DNA of 64,000 nucleotides from an uncultured Dokdonia sp. Its GTDB lineage: Bacteria > Bacteroidota > Bacteroidia > Flavobacteriales > Flavobacteriaceae. The DNA is taken from assembly GCF_947492535.1 (NCBI RefSeq), contig NZ_CANLNH010000004.1, positions 124,001 through 188,000 of the forward strand. The letters run 5' to 3'. The translations under genes were made by a program, and so were the position numbers. Below are positions 33,939 to 43,497 of this stretch, one piece after another (positions within the stretch are counted from its first letter, which is position 1; every line of letters starts with the position of its first letter). Under the pieces are notes generated by a model. It saw nothing but the letters and a program-made list of their open reading frames with translations. It was not told where the DNA came from and ran no database searches.

Positions 33939-36311
33939 TTATTGTTTCATAAATCCTATATTATCTAATATAATTACTCCTTTTGGCGTTTTGTCAAAAA
34001 TAAAATCGATTCTTTGAATGGTTGATATATCAAACGAAGGGTTTAGTGAACGAATCTCTTCAAGAGGGTAAGAAAATGTCTGAAATATGGTCTCAGATTG
34101 ATCCTCATTTGTGATAAATTGAGATTTTAATATCCTTACTTTTAACTTTCGCTGTAAGGCTGAAAAACGACTTAAAGGGAATTGAATAAATTCTCCAGAC
34201 GCATCTGTTATTCTTATTGAAAAGTCAATAGGTTCTTTAGGTGTGTCATCTTCCTCTTTCTCTTCAGAATTGCTTTCATCACTTTCAGAAGTTTCCTCTT
34301 TCTCTTCATCTTCTTCGATTGTATCCTCTTCATTAGTATTTGAATTGACCCATTTCCCACTAGACTTTGGATTTGAATCTTCTGTAGATTCTGCCATCGA
34401 AAAGGTAAGTACATTTGTACTATCAATTGTTTTTAAGGTATTAGGGATTTGTATAGTATACCTAGCTTTAATAGTGTCATGAATAGGATCTCCTTCTTCT
34501 AAATCATCATAATGCCATCCTAGATAAGCGGCACGACTTCCTTTTTTGCGCCATTTAAGTTTGATTTCTTGTTCTCTCCAAACAGATAAACGTTCTGAAG
34601 TAAGTGTAATACTGTCTTTTGTTGCCGTATTTACATAGAAATCTTCATCAAATGAAGCCAAGACTTGAAAACTAGCATCTTCATATTGGTTTAAGTAAAT
34701 GGTTTCTGGGAGCCAGTCTTTTCCTTTTCTAGCATCTGTAAACAATGGAAGATATGTTTTGTCGTCTTTAAGAGTGGTTTCTAAGAAAGCACTTATATAT
34801 ATTTCTGCTATTTTTCGTTGATCTTCTCCTGATAATAAAGGCTTATTATTTAAAAATTTTGTAAAAACACCTATGTCATTATCTCCCCAACTCGTATTAA
34901 ACTGCCCATGATTAGCTCCTTGAACATACAGTCCTGATTTAAAGTAATGAGTACTATCGGAAAAAGAAATGCGTTCGTATTGTTGAGATCCTGCAAAAGA
35001 AGTGACATCACTATCTTGAGAACCATGTATGGTAAAATAATTAATATCCTTAAGTGAGGTGCGTGCATCTCCAGGTTCATATTGTCCATCTACGGGTGCA
35101 ATCGCTATAATAGATTGAATGTCATAGTTATAGTCTAATGAAATAGTAGCGTCGTCATAATAATACGGCATCTTGTTGAGTAATGCTGCATGTGCCACAG
35201 CTTCTCCGCCACGAGAGTGGCCTATGAGCGCTAATTTTGTAGTGTCTACTTTATTATAAAATTGACTATTTGTATCTGCATTCCATTCATGCCAAACACG
35301 TAAATGTTCTAGAAGCATCCATCCGCGGGCATCGTTTTCTTCATCTAAACCACCAGTAACATCAGTAAAAGAGCTGTTCAGAAAGTTTTCATCTACCGAG
35401 ACAAATATGATTCCGCGAGAAGCAAGCAATTCTCCAAGATACCCATAACCAACATCCGAAAAATCTTGCATCATATGATTGCCGTGTACTGTAAGTACTA
35501 ATGGAAAAGGACCATCACCTTCAGGATACCAAGCATATCCATTTACAGGTAATGCTTTCGCATCAAATCCCCAAAACGTTTCTCTATACCAACCACTAAA
35601 CCCTTTCCAATTATCAAGAAAAGGAACTCCATTTACACTGTCTGTTTTGATCGTAATCCCATCGGCAAATTCAGGCCTATGTTTATCCGTGCCACTACCA
35701 TAGGTAAGTGTTTTTACGTTATATGTTCCTTTTTCTGCTGGAGATGGTGCTTGTATATTTTGAATATCATCACTATTCTGAGAAGCCGCATTTATAATAG
35801 GTTTTACATCAAAGCCTACAGGAATATACCCTATTAACGCGCCAATGAATCCTCCTAATCCTATACACAATCCAAGTATCGTGACTGCTTTTTTAGGAGT
35901 CGTCAACTTTTTAAATGACCCTTTAAATAAGACAGCAATAGCTGCCCCAAGTAACGATATAATAACGATGGCTGCTATTACATAAATACCTTCAAATGCC
36001 AAAGTAAAAAAAAGGAGTATGATTGAGATAGGTAAAGCTCGTTTATACCCTTTAGGGATTTTATTTAATTTTTTTAAAACCCATAACCCAAGAAGTATAG
36101 CTAGAATAAAGAGTAGACCAAAACCAATAAAAAGGAGTAATAACCAGGAATCTTTAGCTTGAATGGTTGTCCAAATAGCATACCATAAGAAAAGGAGGAT
36201 AGCACTTATAAATAGTGCCCTTGTAGCTCCTTTTGTGGCCGTAGTTCCAGGTGTGATTTTAGCTAATTGGGCATACGTCCACCTCTTAAGTTTCTTAAAT
36301 AATCGTATCAT
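33939..36311 (-). CDS. Membrane-anchored alpha/beta hydrolase
   Basis: A 790-residue protein. Residues 1-165 contain about five transmembrane helices (ALFISAILLFLWYAIWTTIQ; LLLFIGFGLLFILAILLGLW; ALPISIILLFFTLAFEGIYV). An alpha/beta hydrolase domain follows (FPLVLTVHGNHMMQDF; nucleophile motif GHSRGGEA with Ser about 364; GSQDSDVTSFAGSQ). Such domains occur in PET-hydrolase/chlorophyllase-like and dienelactone-hydrolase-like enzymes. After about residue 560 comes a beta-rich region with an acidic linker of some 35 residues, mostly E, D and S (about 660-690), and a final sandwich domain. It probably acts outside the membrane; the substrate is unknown. Divergent from a TonB receptor 48-96 bases away. 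Confidence 0.82.
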   Translation of the reverse strand: MIRLFKKLKRWTYAQLAKITPGTTATKGATRALFISAILLFLWYAIWTTIQAKDSWLLLLFIGFGLLFILAILLGLWVLKKLNKIPKGYKRALPISIILLFFTLAFEGIYVIAAIVIISLLGAAIAVLFKGSFKKLTTPKKAVTILGLCIGLGGFIGALIGYIPVGFDVKPIINAASQNSDDIQNIQAPSPAEKGTYNVKTLTYGSGTDKHRPEFADGITIKTDSVNGVPFLDNWKGFSGWYRETFWGFDAKALPVNGYAWYPEGDGPFPLVLTVHGNHMMQDFSDVGYGYLGELLASRGIIFVSVDENFLNSSFTDVTGGLDEENDARGWMLLEHLRVWHEWNADTNSQFYNKVDTTKLALIGHSRGGEAVAHAALLNKMPYYYDDATISLDYNYDIQSIIAIAPVDGQYEPGDARTSLKDINYFTIHGSQDSDVTSFAGSQQYERISFSDSTHYFKSGLYVQGANHGQFNTSWGDNDIGVFTKFLNNKPLLSGEDQRKIAEIYISAFLETTLKDDKTYLPLFTDARKGKDWLPETIYLNQYEDASFQVLASFDEDFYVNTATKDSITLTSERLSVWREQEIKLKWRKKGSRAAYLGWHYDDLEEGDPIHDTIKARYTIQIPNTLKTIDSTNVLTFSMAESTEDSNPKSSGKWVNSNTNEEDTIEEDEEKEETSESDESNSEEKEEDDTPKEPIDFSIRITDASGEFIQFPLSRFSALQRKLKVRILKSQFITNEDQSETIFQTFSYPLEEIRSLNPSFDISTIQRIDFIFDKTPKGVIILDNIGFMKQ

Positions 36312-36407
36312 GAGTTGTTAGTTAGTATCTTAAAGATACCTTAATTTTCTAACTTTATTTTGAGTTTTCTATACAAGGGCGTACTTTTCAAAAAAAATAA
36401 CAATCCG

Positions 36408-38444
36408 TTGAAAAAGATTTTACGTTACTCTTTTGGTATATGCATGTTTATGGCTCAAATGAGTTATGGACAAACAGACTCCATTCCTTCACAAAAACTA
36501 GATACGATATTTATACAATCTTCTCGTATTAACAGTACCCTTAAAAAGTTACCTGCTTCGGTATCTGTATATCAAGCAACTCCAGATGATGCTACCAGAC
36601 AACAGCTTTCTTTGCAGGAATTTACACAACAAAGTCCAGGGCTGTTTGCACAAAACACAAATAACTTTGCACAAGACTTACGAATTTCTATACGTGGTTT
36701 TGGTGCGAGAGCTGCCTTTGGAATACGTGGGATAAAGTTAATTGTAGATGGAATTCCAGAAACCACTCCAGATGGTCAAGGGCAATTAGATAATCTTACC
36801 TTAGGAATTATAGATCGTATCGAAATAATAAAAGGACCTAGCTCCAGTTTATACGGGAATGCATCGGGTGGTGTGATTGATATTCAAACGATAGATAAGG
36901 TTGAGAAGCCTTTTTCTAATTGGAAAGGAAGTGTAGGTTCTTACGGGTTTCAAAACTTTCAAGCAACAGGCGGCATCAATTCAGAAAATGCTACCTATAT
37001 ATTTCATGGAAATTATGTGGCTTCCGATGGCTATCGAGATCAAAGTGGATTCAAACAAGTAAATACCAATTTTAAAGCAAAATTTGATATCAGTGATCGC
37101 CTTACCATAAAAGCACTACTTAATTATAGTGATTCTCCCGAAGCAGATGATCCTGGAAGCTTAACCTTAGAAGCCGTTCAAGAAAATAGAAGACAAGCCA
37201 GAGATCGTAATATACTCTTTGAAACAGGAGAAGCCATACGTCAGTTTAAAGTAGGCATCAGTACCACGTGGACTAAAAATAAATTTACAACCGTAGATGG
37301 TTATTTGTTTTATAACAACAGGCAGTTTGATGGGAAGTTGCCTTTTGAGTTTGGGGGTATTGTAGATTTAGGACGAGATTACTTAGGACAAGGCGCTTCG
37401 ATCACATACTCAAAAGGACGTAATACGGTAAAAGCGGGCTATGATTTTGGATATCAAAATGACAACAGGCAACGTTTCAGAAACCTAGAAGGAACACAAG
37501 GAGATCAAACCTTAGATCAGAAAGAACGATTTACAAATGTAGGTGTGTATGTGACAGATCACTTTGCAATAGATCAATGGTATTTCACAGGCGGAATACG
37601 CTTCGACTATAATAAACTCACAGCAGATGATGCCTTTTTAAGCAACGGAGACGATTCAGGCGATATTACATTAAATGCTGTAAATCCTAGTATTGGGGTG
37701 AATTATGCTTTCGCGAAAGCGCATAGCGTCTATACCAACTTTTCTACAAGTTTTGAAACACCAGCATTATCAGAACTCTCAGCAAATCCAAATGGAGATC
37801 AGGGGTTTAATGAGGATTTAGAAGCGCAAAAAGCCTCTAATTATGAGGTTGGTTTTAAAGGACAGTTTGCAAATAGATTTCGATACCAAATAGCATTTTT
37901 CCGAATAGATACCCGCGATGACTTAGTGCCTTTTGAACTGGAAGCCTTTCCAGATCGTACATTTTTTAGAAATGCAGGAAGAACAGAACGTAATGGAGTT
38001 GAGGTGGAAGGTATATACGCTTTCGCGAAAGCATGGACAATTTCGGCAGCCTACACCTATTCTGATTTTACATACGATGATTTCACAACACCTAATGGAA
38101 CCTTTGATGGAAATGTATTACCTGGAATTCCAGAGCATCTAGGAAATATAGGCATACAATACCGTTCTGAAAAAGGGTTTTACGCAGGAATTCAAGTTAA
38201 TATTGTAGGATTGCAATATGCAAATGATAGTAATGATACAGAAGTAGAAGGGTATGAAAATATAAGCCTGCGTGGCGGGTATGATTTCAATTATAAAAAT
38301 GTAACCATACAACCATATATTGGAGTAAATAACCTACTTGATCAAGAGTATACAGATAACGTACGTATCAATGCCTTTGGAGGTCGCTTTTTTGAACCTG
38401 CACCAGGTTTTAATGGATATGGTGGAGTCGTTATAAAAATTTAA
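36408..38444 (+). CDS. TonB-dependent siderophore-type receptor
   Basis: About 678 residues from a TTG at 36408, which gives a compact signal peptide (KKILRYSFGIC to SYGQ). An upstream TTG at 36360 would add 16 residues. The TonB box region is followed by the plug (LPASVSVYQATPDDATRQQL; ISIRGFGARAAFGIRGIKLI; GPSSSLYGNASGGVIDIQT). The barrel ends on GVVIKI after the NNLLDQEYTDNVRINAFGGR signature of the TonB_dep_Rec domain. It resembles FecA-like receptors without a carboxypeptidase-like N-terminal domain. Two TTTCGCGAAA palindromes lie within it and both encode YAFAKA. It may supply iron or another chelate; the ligand is not determined. Confidence 0.9.
   Translation: MKKILRYSFGICMFMAQMSYGQTDSIPSQKLDTIFIQSSRINSTLKKLPASVSVYQATPDDATRQQLSLQEFTQQSPGLFAQNTNNFAQDLRISIRGFGARAAFGIRGIKLIVDGIPETTPDGQGQLDNLTLGIIDRIEIIKGPSSSLYGNASGGVIDIQTIDKVEKPFSNWKGSVGSYGFQNFQATGGINSENATYIFHGNYVASDGYRDQSGFKQVNTNFKAKFDISDRLTIKALLNYSDSPEADDPGSLTLEAVQENRRQARDRNILFETGEAIRQFKVGISTTWTKNKFTTVDGYLFYNNRQFDGKLPFEFGGIVDLGRDYLGQGASITYSKGRNTVKAGYDFGYQNDNRQRFRNLEGTQGDQTLDQKERFTNVGVYVTDHFAIDQWYFTGGIRFDYNKLTADDAFLSNGDDSGDITLNAVNPSIGVNYAFAKAHSVYTNFSTSFETPALSELSANPNGDQGFNEDLEAQKASNYEVGFKGQFANRFRYQIAFFRIDTRDDLVPFELEAFPDRTFFRNAGRTERNGVEVEGIYAFAKAWTISAAYTYSDFTYDDFTTPNGTFDGNVLPGIPEHLGNIGIQYRSEKGFYAGIQVNIVGLQYANDSNDTEVEGYENISLRGGYDFNYKNVTIQPYIGVNNLLDQEYTDNVRINAFGGRFFEPAPGFNGYGGVVIKI
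37707..37720. repeat. TTTCGCGAAA palindrome, copy 9 (in TonB receptor)
   Basis: Core at 37709-37718. Encodes YAFAKA in a barrel strand or turn. Confidence 0.9.
38019..38032. repeat. TTTCGCGAAA palindrome, copy 10 (in TonB receptor)
   Basis: Core at 38021-38030. A second YAFAKA in the same protein, 312 bases after copy 9. Confidence 0.9.
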
Positions 38445-38520
38445 ATCACAAATCACTCTTTTGTAGGGGTATTAAAACGTCAATAGATTCGATGTGATAC
38501 TTGGTATAAACATCACTTTC

Positions 38521-38553
38521 TTGAGAGCGTTATAAGATTGTATAGTATCTTTG
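38521..38553 (+). promoter_or_regulatory. Promoter of the TauE-type permease gene
   Basis: TTG (38521-38523), 22-bp spacer, TATCTTTG (38546-38553). The box ends 6 bases before the ATG at 38560, implying a leaderless transcript. A TTG at 38551 would fall inside the box and is unlikely to be the start. Confidence 0.62.
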
Positions 38554-38559
38554 AGTTTT

Positions 38560-39318
38560 ATGACAGATATACAATTATATGTAATTGCCAGCGTAGGCGC
38601 TATGATCGCTGGAGGTATTAATACATTGGCAGGGAATGGAAGTGCGATCACACTTACGATTCTTACAGAATTATTAGGGTTGCCACCTAATCTAGCAAAC
38701 GGAACCAATCGTATCGGTGTTTTTACGCAAACGAGTGTTGCAGCAGGCGTTTTTTATAAAAACGGGAAGCTTAATCCGATACATGTAAAAAAATATTTAT
38801 GGCCTATTTTTATAGGTGCCATCGCGGGGGGTGTTCTTGCACTTAATGTAAGCAATGAGCAGTTTAGAGCGGTATTCCGTTTTATGATGGTATTTATGCT
38901 GATTGCTGTCTTAGTAAAACCTAAACGATGGTTGCGAAAAACAGATTCAGAGTATAAACCGAATATGTTTATATGGATTCCAGCCTTATTTGCTATCGGA
39001 TTTTATGGTGGTTTTATCCAGATGGGCATGGGCGTGTTTTTCCTTATTATTATGGTATTAGGAATGAAAGTAAACATTATCGAGAGTAATGCCTTTAAGG
39101 GTCTGGTCATAGGTTCATACACGCTGGTTGTACTAGCTATGTTTCATTTCCAAGGATTGGTGGACTGGAAAATAGGAAGTATTCTCGCGATAGGACAAAC
39201 CATAGGTGGCTATCTAACTGCTCGATTTGCGAGTAAAAATAAATGGGCAGATCAAATAGCTTATTATGTACTTATTGTTGTTTTACTAGCTGCTATAGGA
39301 AAGCTGTTTTTTACGTAA
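38560..39318 (+). CDS. Sulfite exporter TauE/SafE-family permease
   Basis: A 252-residue membrane protein with about eight transmembrane segments. The family hallmark near the start is GAMIAGGINTLAGNGSAITL, followed by LGLPPNLANGTNRIGVFTQT. A second half-repeat has FYGGFIQMGMGVFFLIIMVL and NAFKGLVIGSYTLVV. TauE/SafE proteins move organosulfur or carboxylate anions; the actual substrate is unknown. It is a single gene with its own promoter, 37 bases ahead of a TPR lipoprotein gene that may be co-transcribed. Confidence 0.9.
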   Translation: MTDIQLYVIASVGAMIAGGINTLAGNGSAITLTILTELLGLPPNLANGTNRIGVFTQTSVAAGVFYKNGKLNPIHVKKYLWPIFIGAIAGGVLALNVSNEQFRAVFRFMMVFMLIAVLVKPKRWLRKTDSEYKPNMFIWIPALFAIGFYGGFIQMGMGVFFLIIMVLGMKVNIIESNAFKGLVIGSYTLVVLAMFHFQGLVDWKIGSILAIGQTIGGYLTARFASKNKWADQIAYYVLIVVLLAAIGKLFFT

Positions 39319-39355
39319 GTTATAGATTATTTTCCTTTTTTAAATCAAAAGTTAT

Positions 39356-40198
39356 ATGGTATTAAAAAATAGTTTACGGTCTATACTCTTGGTAAGTATC
39401 TGTTTGACTATTTGTTCTTGTAACTATCATAAAGGACAGGCAGGATTTGATTATGGAACAAAAAATGACTCAGCCTTATTTTATTTTCATAAAGGATGGG
39501 AGCATATTATGGATAAAGGACAATGGACCTTATCTGAAGCGGCATTTAGGAAAGCAATTTCTTATGATCCTGATTTTTTAATAGGGCACAGTTTAGTGGG
39601 GAGAATAAGTAACGATCTAGAGGAACGCTTAGTCATTAAAGAATTGCTAACATCTAGAAAAGAAACCTTAACAGCAGAAGAACGATTATTGCTAGATATA
39701 TACTTGCTAAATATTGAGATTATGAATGCGCGATCGCAATCTCCAGAGAAGATAGGAACTATTATAAAAGACTTTCGTGCGTTGTCTGAAGAGAATTACA
39801 GAACATTTGTTCATAGTTTTCCAAAAGAAAGTTATATCAAAGCAGAATATATAGAAGTGTTGCATGCTAAGTATGGAGCGCAACAAGCATTGGATTCATT
39901 ACATGTTCTTGCATCACAAAAAGAGCTAGACGAACTTCCTTTCTTTAAAAGTTATAGTGCTTCTCTTGAGGCAGAATTAGGCAATTATATACAAGCATTG
40001 TCGTATGCAAACCAAGTATTAGAGATGTCAAAAGGAGAAACTATTGCCAACCCTCAGGTGGTTTTTGCAGATGTGTATTTTAAAATGGATAGTCTACAGC
40101 TTGCTCAAAAATACATAGATAAGGCAGTAGCATTAGATCCAAAGCATATCATTGCTCAGGGATTAAAAACTACTATTGAGAAAAGTATAAACGAATAA
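39356..40198 (+). CDS. TPR-containing lipoprotein
   Basis: A 280-residue protein with a lipoprotein signal (ILLVSICLTICSC, Cys at about 22). Helical repeats follow (AEAAFRKAISYDPDFLIGHS-like at about 60-80; AELGNYIQALSYANQVLEMS; DSLQLAQKYIDKAVALDPKH), that is, tetratricopeptide repeats that mediate protein contacts. It has no catalytic motif. It ends 4 bases before the stop of the convergent peroxidase gene, with no terminator between them. Confidence 0.82.
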   Translation: MVLKNSLRSILLVSICLTICSCNYHKGQAGFDYGTKNDSALFYFHKGWEHIMDKGQWTLSEAAFRKAISYDPDFLIGHSLVGRISNDLEERLVIKELLTSRKETLTAEERLLLDIYLLNIEIMNARSQSPEKIGTIIKDFRALSEENYRTFVHSFPKESYIKAEYIEVLHAKYGAQQALDSLHVLASQKELDELPFFKSYSASLEAELGNYIQALSYANQVLEMSKGETIANPQVVFADVYFKMDSLQLAQKYIDKAVALDPKHIIAQGLKTTIEKSINE

Positions 40199-40202
40199 CT
40201 TT

Positions 40203-41279
40203 CTAAAACTCAGCAAAGCGTCTGTCTTCTATAAAATCATTGTCTGTCAATGTTTTTAGAAAAGCAATAAGCTGTCCTTTTTCTTCTGCAGTAATGTCAA
40301 GTCCCAATGTACCATCAGGACGTCTAAACTGATCGTCTAATGTTGGACTATCTACCATACCATCGGTATAAAAATCAAGTACATTTTCTAGTGTTCCTAA
40401 GCGACCATCGTGCATATAGGGAAAGGTGATTTCTATATTACGTAGACTAGGAACTTTGAACTTACGGTTATCATCTGGTAACCCAGTAACACGTTCGCGT
40501 CCTATGTCATTGTACTGTGGATCTATGGGAAGTCCGTTATTACGGTAGGATTGATCTGTTTGCAAAGTGCCTGCATGACAGGAAGCACATTTAGCATCAA
40601 ATATAGCCATACCTGCGTTTTCTTCATCGGTAAAAGTGACTGACTCTCCACGTTCTAATTTGTCAAACTTAGAATTGGCACTTACCATCATGACCATAAA
40701 TTGAGATAAGGCTTTAAACAATCTATCGGCATTTACGCCTTCAGACCCAAAAGCTTCAGCAAATAACGTAGGATAGTCATCGTCTGCACTCAATTTTGAA
40801 ATCACATTAGACACCGTTTCATTCATTTCTACTTCAGCTGTAATAGGAATGATAGGTTGTGTGTCTAGGAATGTAGCGGCCCCGTCCCACGTGAACTCAT
40901 TCATAAACGCTAGATTATGTAAAGGTTGCGCATTACGTGTTCCTATTTGTCCATCTACGCCATGACTTGTAATATGCGTATGATGTGTAAATGAAAAAGA
41001 TTGGATATGACAAAACCCACAAGAAACGACTCCATCTGAAGCTAATTGCCCATCATAGAACAACTTTTTTCCTAATTCAAATCCTTTTTCGGTAGGAGGA
41101 TTTTGCGCGATACTATAGGTAGCATCAGGAAAATTAGACGGTACCGTAAAATCCAATAATGGATTTGTGACTGTCATTGGCGTATCATCATCTGTAGGTG
41201 TTATTGCATCACCATCACTAGAGTCTGAACTACAGCTCCAGCAGAAAAGGATAAGAATAAAATAGTGTGCTATTTTCAT
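40203..41279 (-). CDS. Dihaem cytochrome-c peroxidase / MbnH-like lipoprotein
   Basis: A 358-residue protein of the MauG/CcpA family with two haem-binding sites, CGFCH (Cys87, Cys90, His91) and CASCH (about 233-237), and a lipoprotein-type N-terminus (FCWSC). Other conserved segments are SFTHHTHITSHGVDGQIGTR, NLAFMNEFTWDGAATFLDTQ, FKVPSLRNIEITFPYMHDGR and TLENVLDFY. It starts where the MbnP-like gene stops (TAATG overlap), so the two are co-translated. In methanotrophs MbnH oxidises a tryptophan of MbnP to kynurenine; the pairing suggests the same here (inference). Confidence 0.9.
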   Translation of the reverse strand: MKIAHYFILILFCWSCSSDSSDGDAITPTDDDTPMTVTNPLLDFTVPSNFPDATYSIAQNPPTEKGFELGKKLFYDGQLASDGVVSCGFCHIQSFSFTHHTHITSHGVDGQIGTRNAQPLHNLAFMNEFTWDGAATFLDTQPIIPITAEVEMNETVSNVISKLSADDDYPTLFAEAFGSEGVNADRLFKALSQFMVMMVSANSKFDKLERGESVTFTDEENAGMAIFDAKCASCHAGTLQTDQSYRNNGLPIDPQYNDIGRERVTGLPDDNRKFKVPSLRNIEITFPYMHDGRLGTLENVLDFYTDGMVDSPTLDDQFRRPDGTLGLDITAEEKGQLIAFLKTLTDNDFIEDRRFAEF

Positions 41280-42043
41280 TACTCTGAAATACTAAAAGCG
41301 GTACTTGTATTTTCTGCGATTTTTGGCGCATTTACAGGATCAACCATGATCTCATTTTTTTCTTCTAAAGAGAGTGTATGGACACTATCAAAGATTTTAG
41401 CAACATCAAACTGAATTGTTTTTGAAGCTGTGTTTTCACTGTTTATTCCAAACTCGTTAAGCATAAGTGTTATTTCCTTGTAGTTGTCAAGGTTTGCTCC
41501 ATGACTTCCTACATGGTATAAGAACGGAGTTTCGTTGGTAGGATCTGTAGCATTTGCGTAGCCTCCTTCAAATTTTAAAAACTTATATCCAGCAGACCAC
41601 GTCCACAACATACCTGCTTCTTCAGCTAGGGGAATAAAATTTAATGTCCCAGATTCAATAGGGTATTTTGTTGGATCAACTCCAAAACCAAATTTAATTC
41701 CTTTATACGTATCGGCAGGAATATTAGAAAGATTTGCTGTTTTGCTTCCATCCTCATTAATTAAGAAATAACTGTCTTCTACAGGGTAGATGTACTCGGT
41801 GTTATCTGTTTTGATTAATGTAATGTTGGAGATAATATATTTTAATTCATTTACGGTATACGTCTCATCACTACTATTTGTATAGGTAGTTGGAGCCATA
41901 TCTAAGGAAGTACCATTTACGGTATTTTCGAATACTAAATTAAGATTCCCTGGGTCTTGAACTATAGTGCCAGGATCGTCATTATTATTACATGCGGTAA
42001 GTAGGATAGCAACTCCTACTATAAGTGCAAAAAATCTTCTCAT
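41279..42043 (-). CDS. MbnP-like copper-binding lipoprotein
   Basis: A 254-residue lipoprotein (VGVAILLTAC, Cys18). The domain shows LNLVFENTVNGTSLDM, YTVNELKYIISNITLI and SYFLINEDGSKT. The family region is GMLWTWSAGYKFLKFEGGYA, then FLYHVGSHG. MbnP-family proteins bind copper through an oxidised tryptophan. The two Trp in MLWTW are candidates for modification by the overlapping MbnH-like peroxidase. No methanobactin biosynthesis genes are visible, so the pair probably works outside methanobactin, as in many Bacteroidota. It lies 10 bases after the repeat-lipoprotein gene. Confidence 0.88.
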   Translation of the reverse strand: MRRFFALIVGVAILLTACNNNDDPGTIVQDPGNLNLVFENTVNGTSLDMAPTTYTNSSDETYTVNELKYIISNITLIKTDNTEYIYPVEDSYFLINEDGSKTANLSNIPADTYKGIKFGFGVDPTKYPIESGTLNFIPLAEEAGMLWTWSAGYKFLKFEGGYANATDPTNETPFLYHVGSHGANLDNYKEITLMLNEFGINSENTASKTIQFDVAKIFDSVHTLSLEEKNEIMVDPVNAPKIAENTSTAFSISE

Positions 42044-42053
42044 ATCAATGTTC

Positions 42054-43481
42054 TTAGTTTATTTTTATTAATACTGCATCTAGAGAACCATTACTACTTG
42101 TAAGTTCTCCAGTATTACTTTGTGTTTCTCCTGCTATAATGATGTCTCCTTGGTTATTTGCAGCAATTCCTAACCCAAAATCAATACCATCACCACCTAT
42201 AGCTCGTTGGTCTTGTAGATTTCCATTATCATCTAATAAGGCAATCCAAATATCATTTTGACCACTATTAGATGTAACGTCTATATCATTACTACGTGAT
42301 GATCCTGTAATGGCAATTCCATTTGTTGTTGCAACAACAGCTCTGGCAGAGTCAAAATTTGTTCCTCCTAGCGTTTTCTCCCAAAGTAATGTGCCTTGAT
42401 CGTTTATTTTGATTACCCATACATCGGCATTGCCATTAAACTCAGTAACATCTCCGTCATTACTTCGTGTGTCACCTGCAATAATATAATTGCCATCGGC
42501 TGTTTTTGTGGCAGCAAATGCGATATCAATTTCTGATCCACCAAAAGAACGTTCCCAGACCAAATTACCAGAAGCGTCTAAACGTACTGCCCAGAAATCA
42601 TAGCTTCCTTTAGGATCTGAAATATCAAAGTCATTACTTTCACTAGCGCCTACCATTAAAATACCACCGTCATCGGCTTGTACGGTTGCATAGGCTCTGT
42701 CATTATTTGTGCCTCCAAAATAACGACGCCATTCTTTGTTACCGTTGGCATCTAGTTTATGTCCCCAGAACTCACCTACGCCATGTAATGTGGTTCTTGT
42801 GTTGTTATTTCCTGGTGCTGCAAAGTCATTACCATCTCCATTAGATGCTGTTACATCTAAAAAGCCTGATGTAAAATAACCACCATCTGTGGTTTGTATA
42901 ATGGAAAATGCTTGATCAGATCCAGGGAATCCATAACTTTTTTCCCATTCAATTTCTCCTTGCGCATCTAGTTTTACAACCCAATGATCTTGAAATCCTT
43001 CATTATTACTTACGTCTCCATCACTGCTTCGGCTATATCCCGTCATCGCATATCCGCCATCTGAAGTTTGGATAACTTCTTCTCCACGGTCATCATTTGT
43101 GCCTCCATAGGTTTTTGACCATTGTATGTTTCCTTCACTATCTGTTTTGACAAGCCAGTACATATTTACTTGATTTGCATTATCTGTAATATCACCATCT
43201 ATACTTTGAGAGTATCCTAGGGCAATAAAACCGCCATCACTAGTCGCAGCTACATCGTGAAAGGTGTCATCTTCACTACCTCCATATACACGTGCAAAAT
43301 CTAATGTGATAGATACGTTTTCCGTTTCGGTGTCTGTAGTTGTATCTTCTTCTGTTTCGATGTCTGTACTTTCTGGGGGTACTACAGGAGACTCATCATC
43401 ACTACAACTTAGGATCATTGCAGTAAGTAATATAAGGCTGAGTATACGCTTTCGCGAAAGCATAAAAAGCAAATAATTCAT
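42054..43481 (-). CDS. Propeller-type repeat lipoprotein
   Basis: About 475 residues from the ATG at 43481 (MNYLLFMLSRKRILSL), with a lipobox at AMILSC and an acidic Thr/Glu linker. Six or seven repeats of about 55 residues follow, with FGGSExD, TxDGGYxxxGxSxSxDGD and DxWVVKLDxxGxxxWE, as in delta-60 or beta-propeller bacterial repeats. It probably forms a surface binding propeller. A longer frame to 43535 overlaps the preceding gene and is not needed. It lies between an LVIVD gene and the MbnP-like gene in one operon. LSRKR in the N-region is written by a TTTCGCGAAA palindrome in the third frame. Confidence 0.85.
   Translation of the reverse strand: MNYLLFMLSRKRILSLILLTAMILSCSDDESPVVPPESTDIETEEDTTTDTETENVSITLDFARVYGGSEDDTFHDVAATSDGGFIALGYSQSIDGDITDNANQVNMYWLVKTDSEGNIQWSKTYGGTNDDRGEEVIQTSDGGYAMTGYSRSSDGDVSNNEGFQDHWVVKLDAQGEIEWEKSYGFPGSDQAFSIIQTTDGGYFTSGFLDVTASNGDGNDFAAPGNNNTRTTLHGVGEFWGHKLDANGNKEWRRYFGGTNNDRAYATVQADDGGILMVGASESNDFDISDPKGSYDFWAVRLDASGNLVWERSFGGSEIDIAFAATKTADGNYIIAGDTRSNDGDVTEFNGNADVWVIKINDQGTLLWEKTLGGTNFDSARAVVATTNGIAITGSSRSNDIDVTSNSGQNDIWIALLDDNGNLQDQRAIGGDGIDFGLGIAANNQGDIIIAGETQSNTGELTSSNGSLDAVLIKIN
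43447..43461. repeat. TTTCGCGAAA palindrome, copy 11 (in repeat lipoprotein signal)
   Basis: Core at 43450-43459. Encodes LSRKR, the positively charged N-region of a lipoprotein signal peptide; the only copy in this frame. Confidence 0.9.
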
Positions 43482-43497
43482 TTTTCTTGTTCTTAAT

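Noticed and set aside
34214-34482. Open frames opposite the acidic linker of the hydrolase gene
   Set aside because: They are Ser/Lys-rich shadows of a low-complexity Glu/Asp stretch.
38551-38560. TTG start of the TauE-type gene at 38551
   Set aside because: It falls within the TATCTTTG -7 box, so the mRNA would not contain it. The ATG at 38560 fits.
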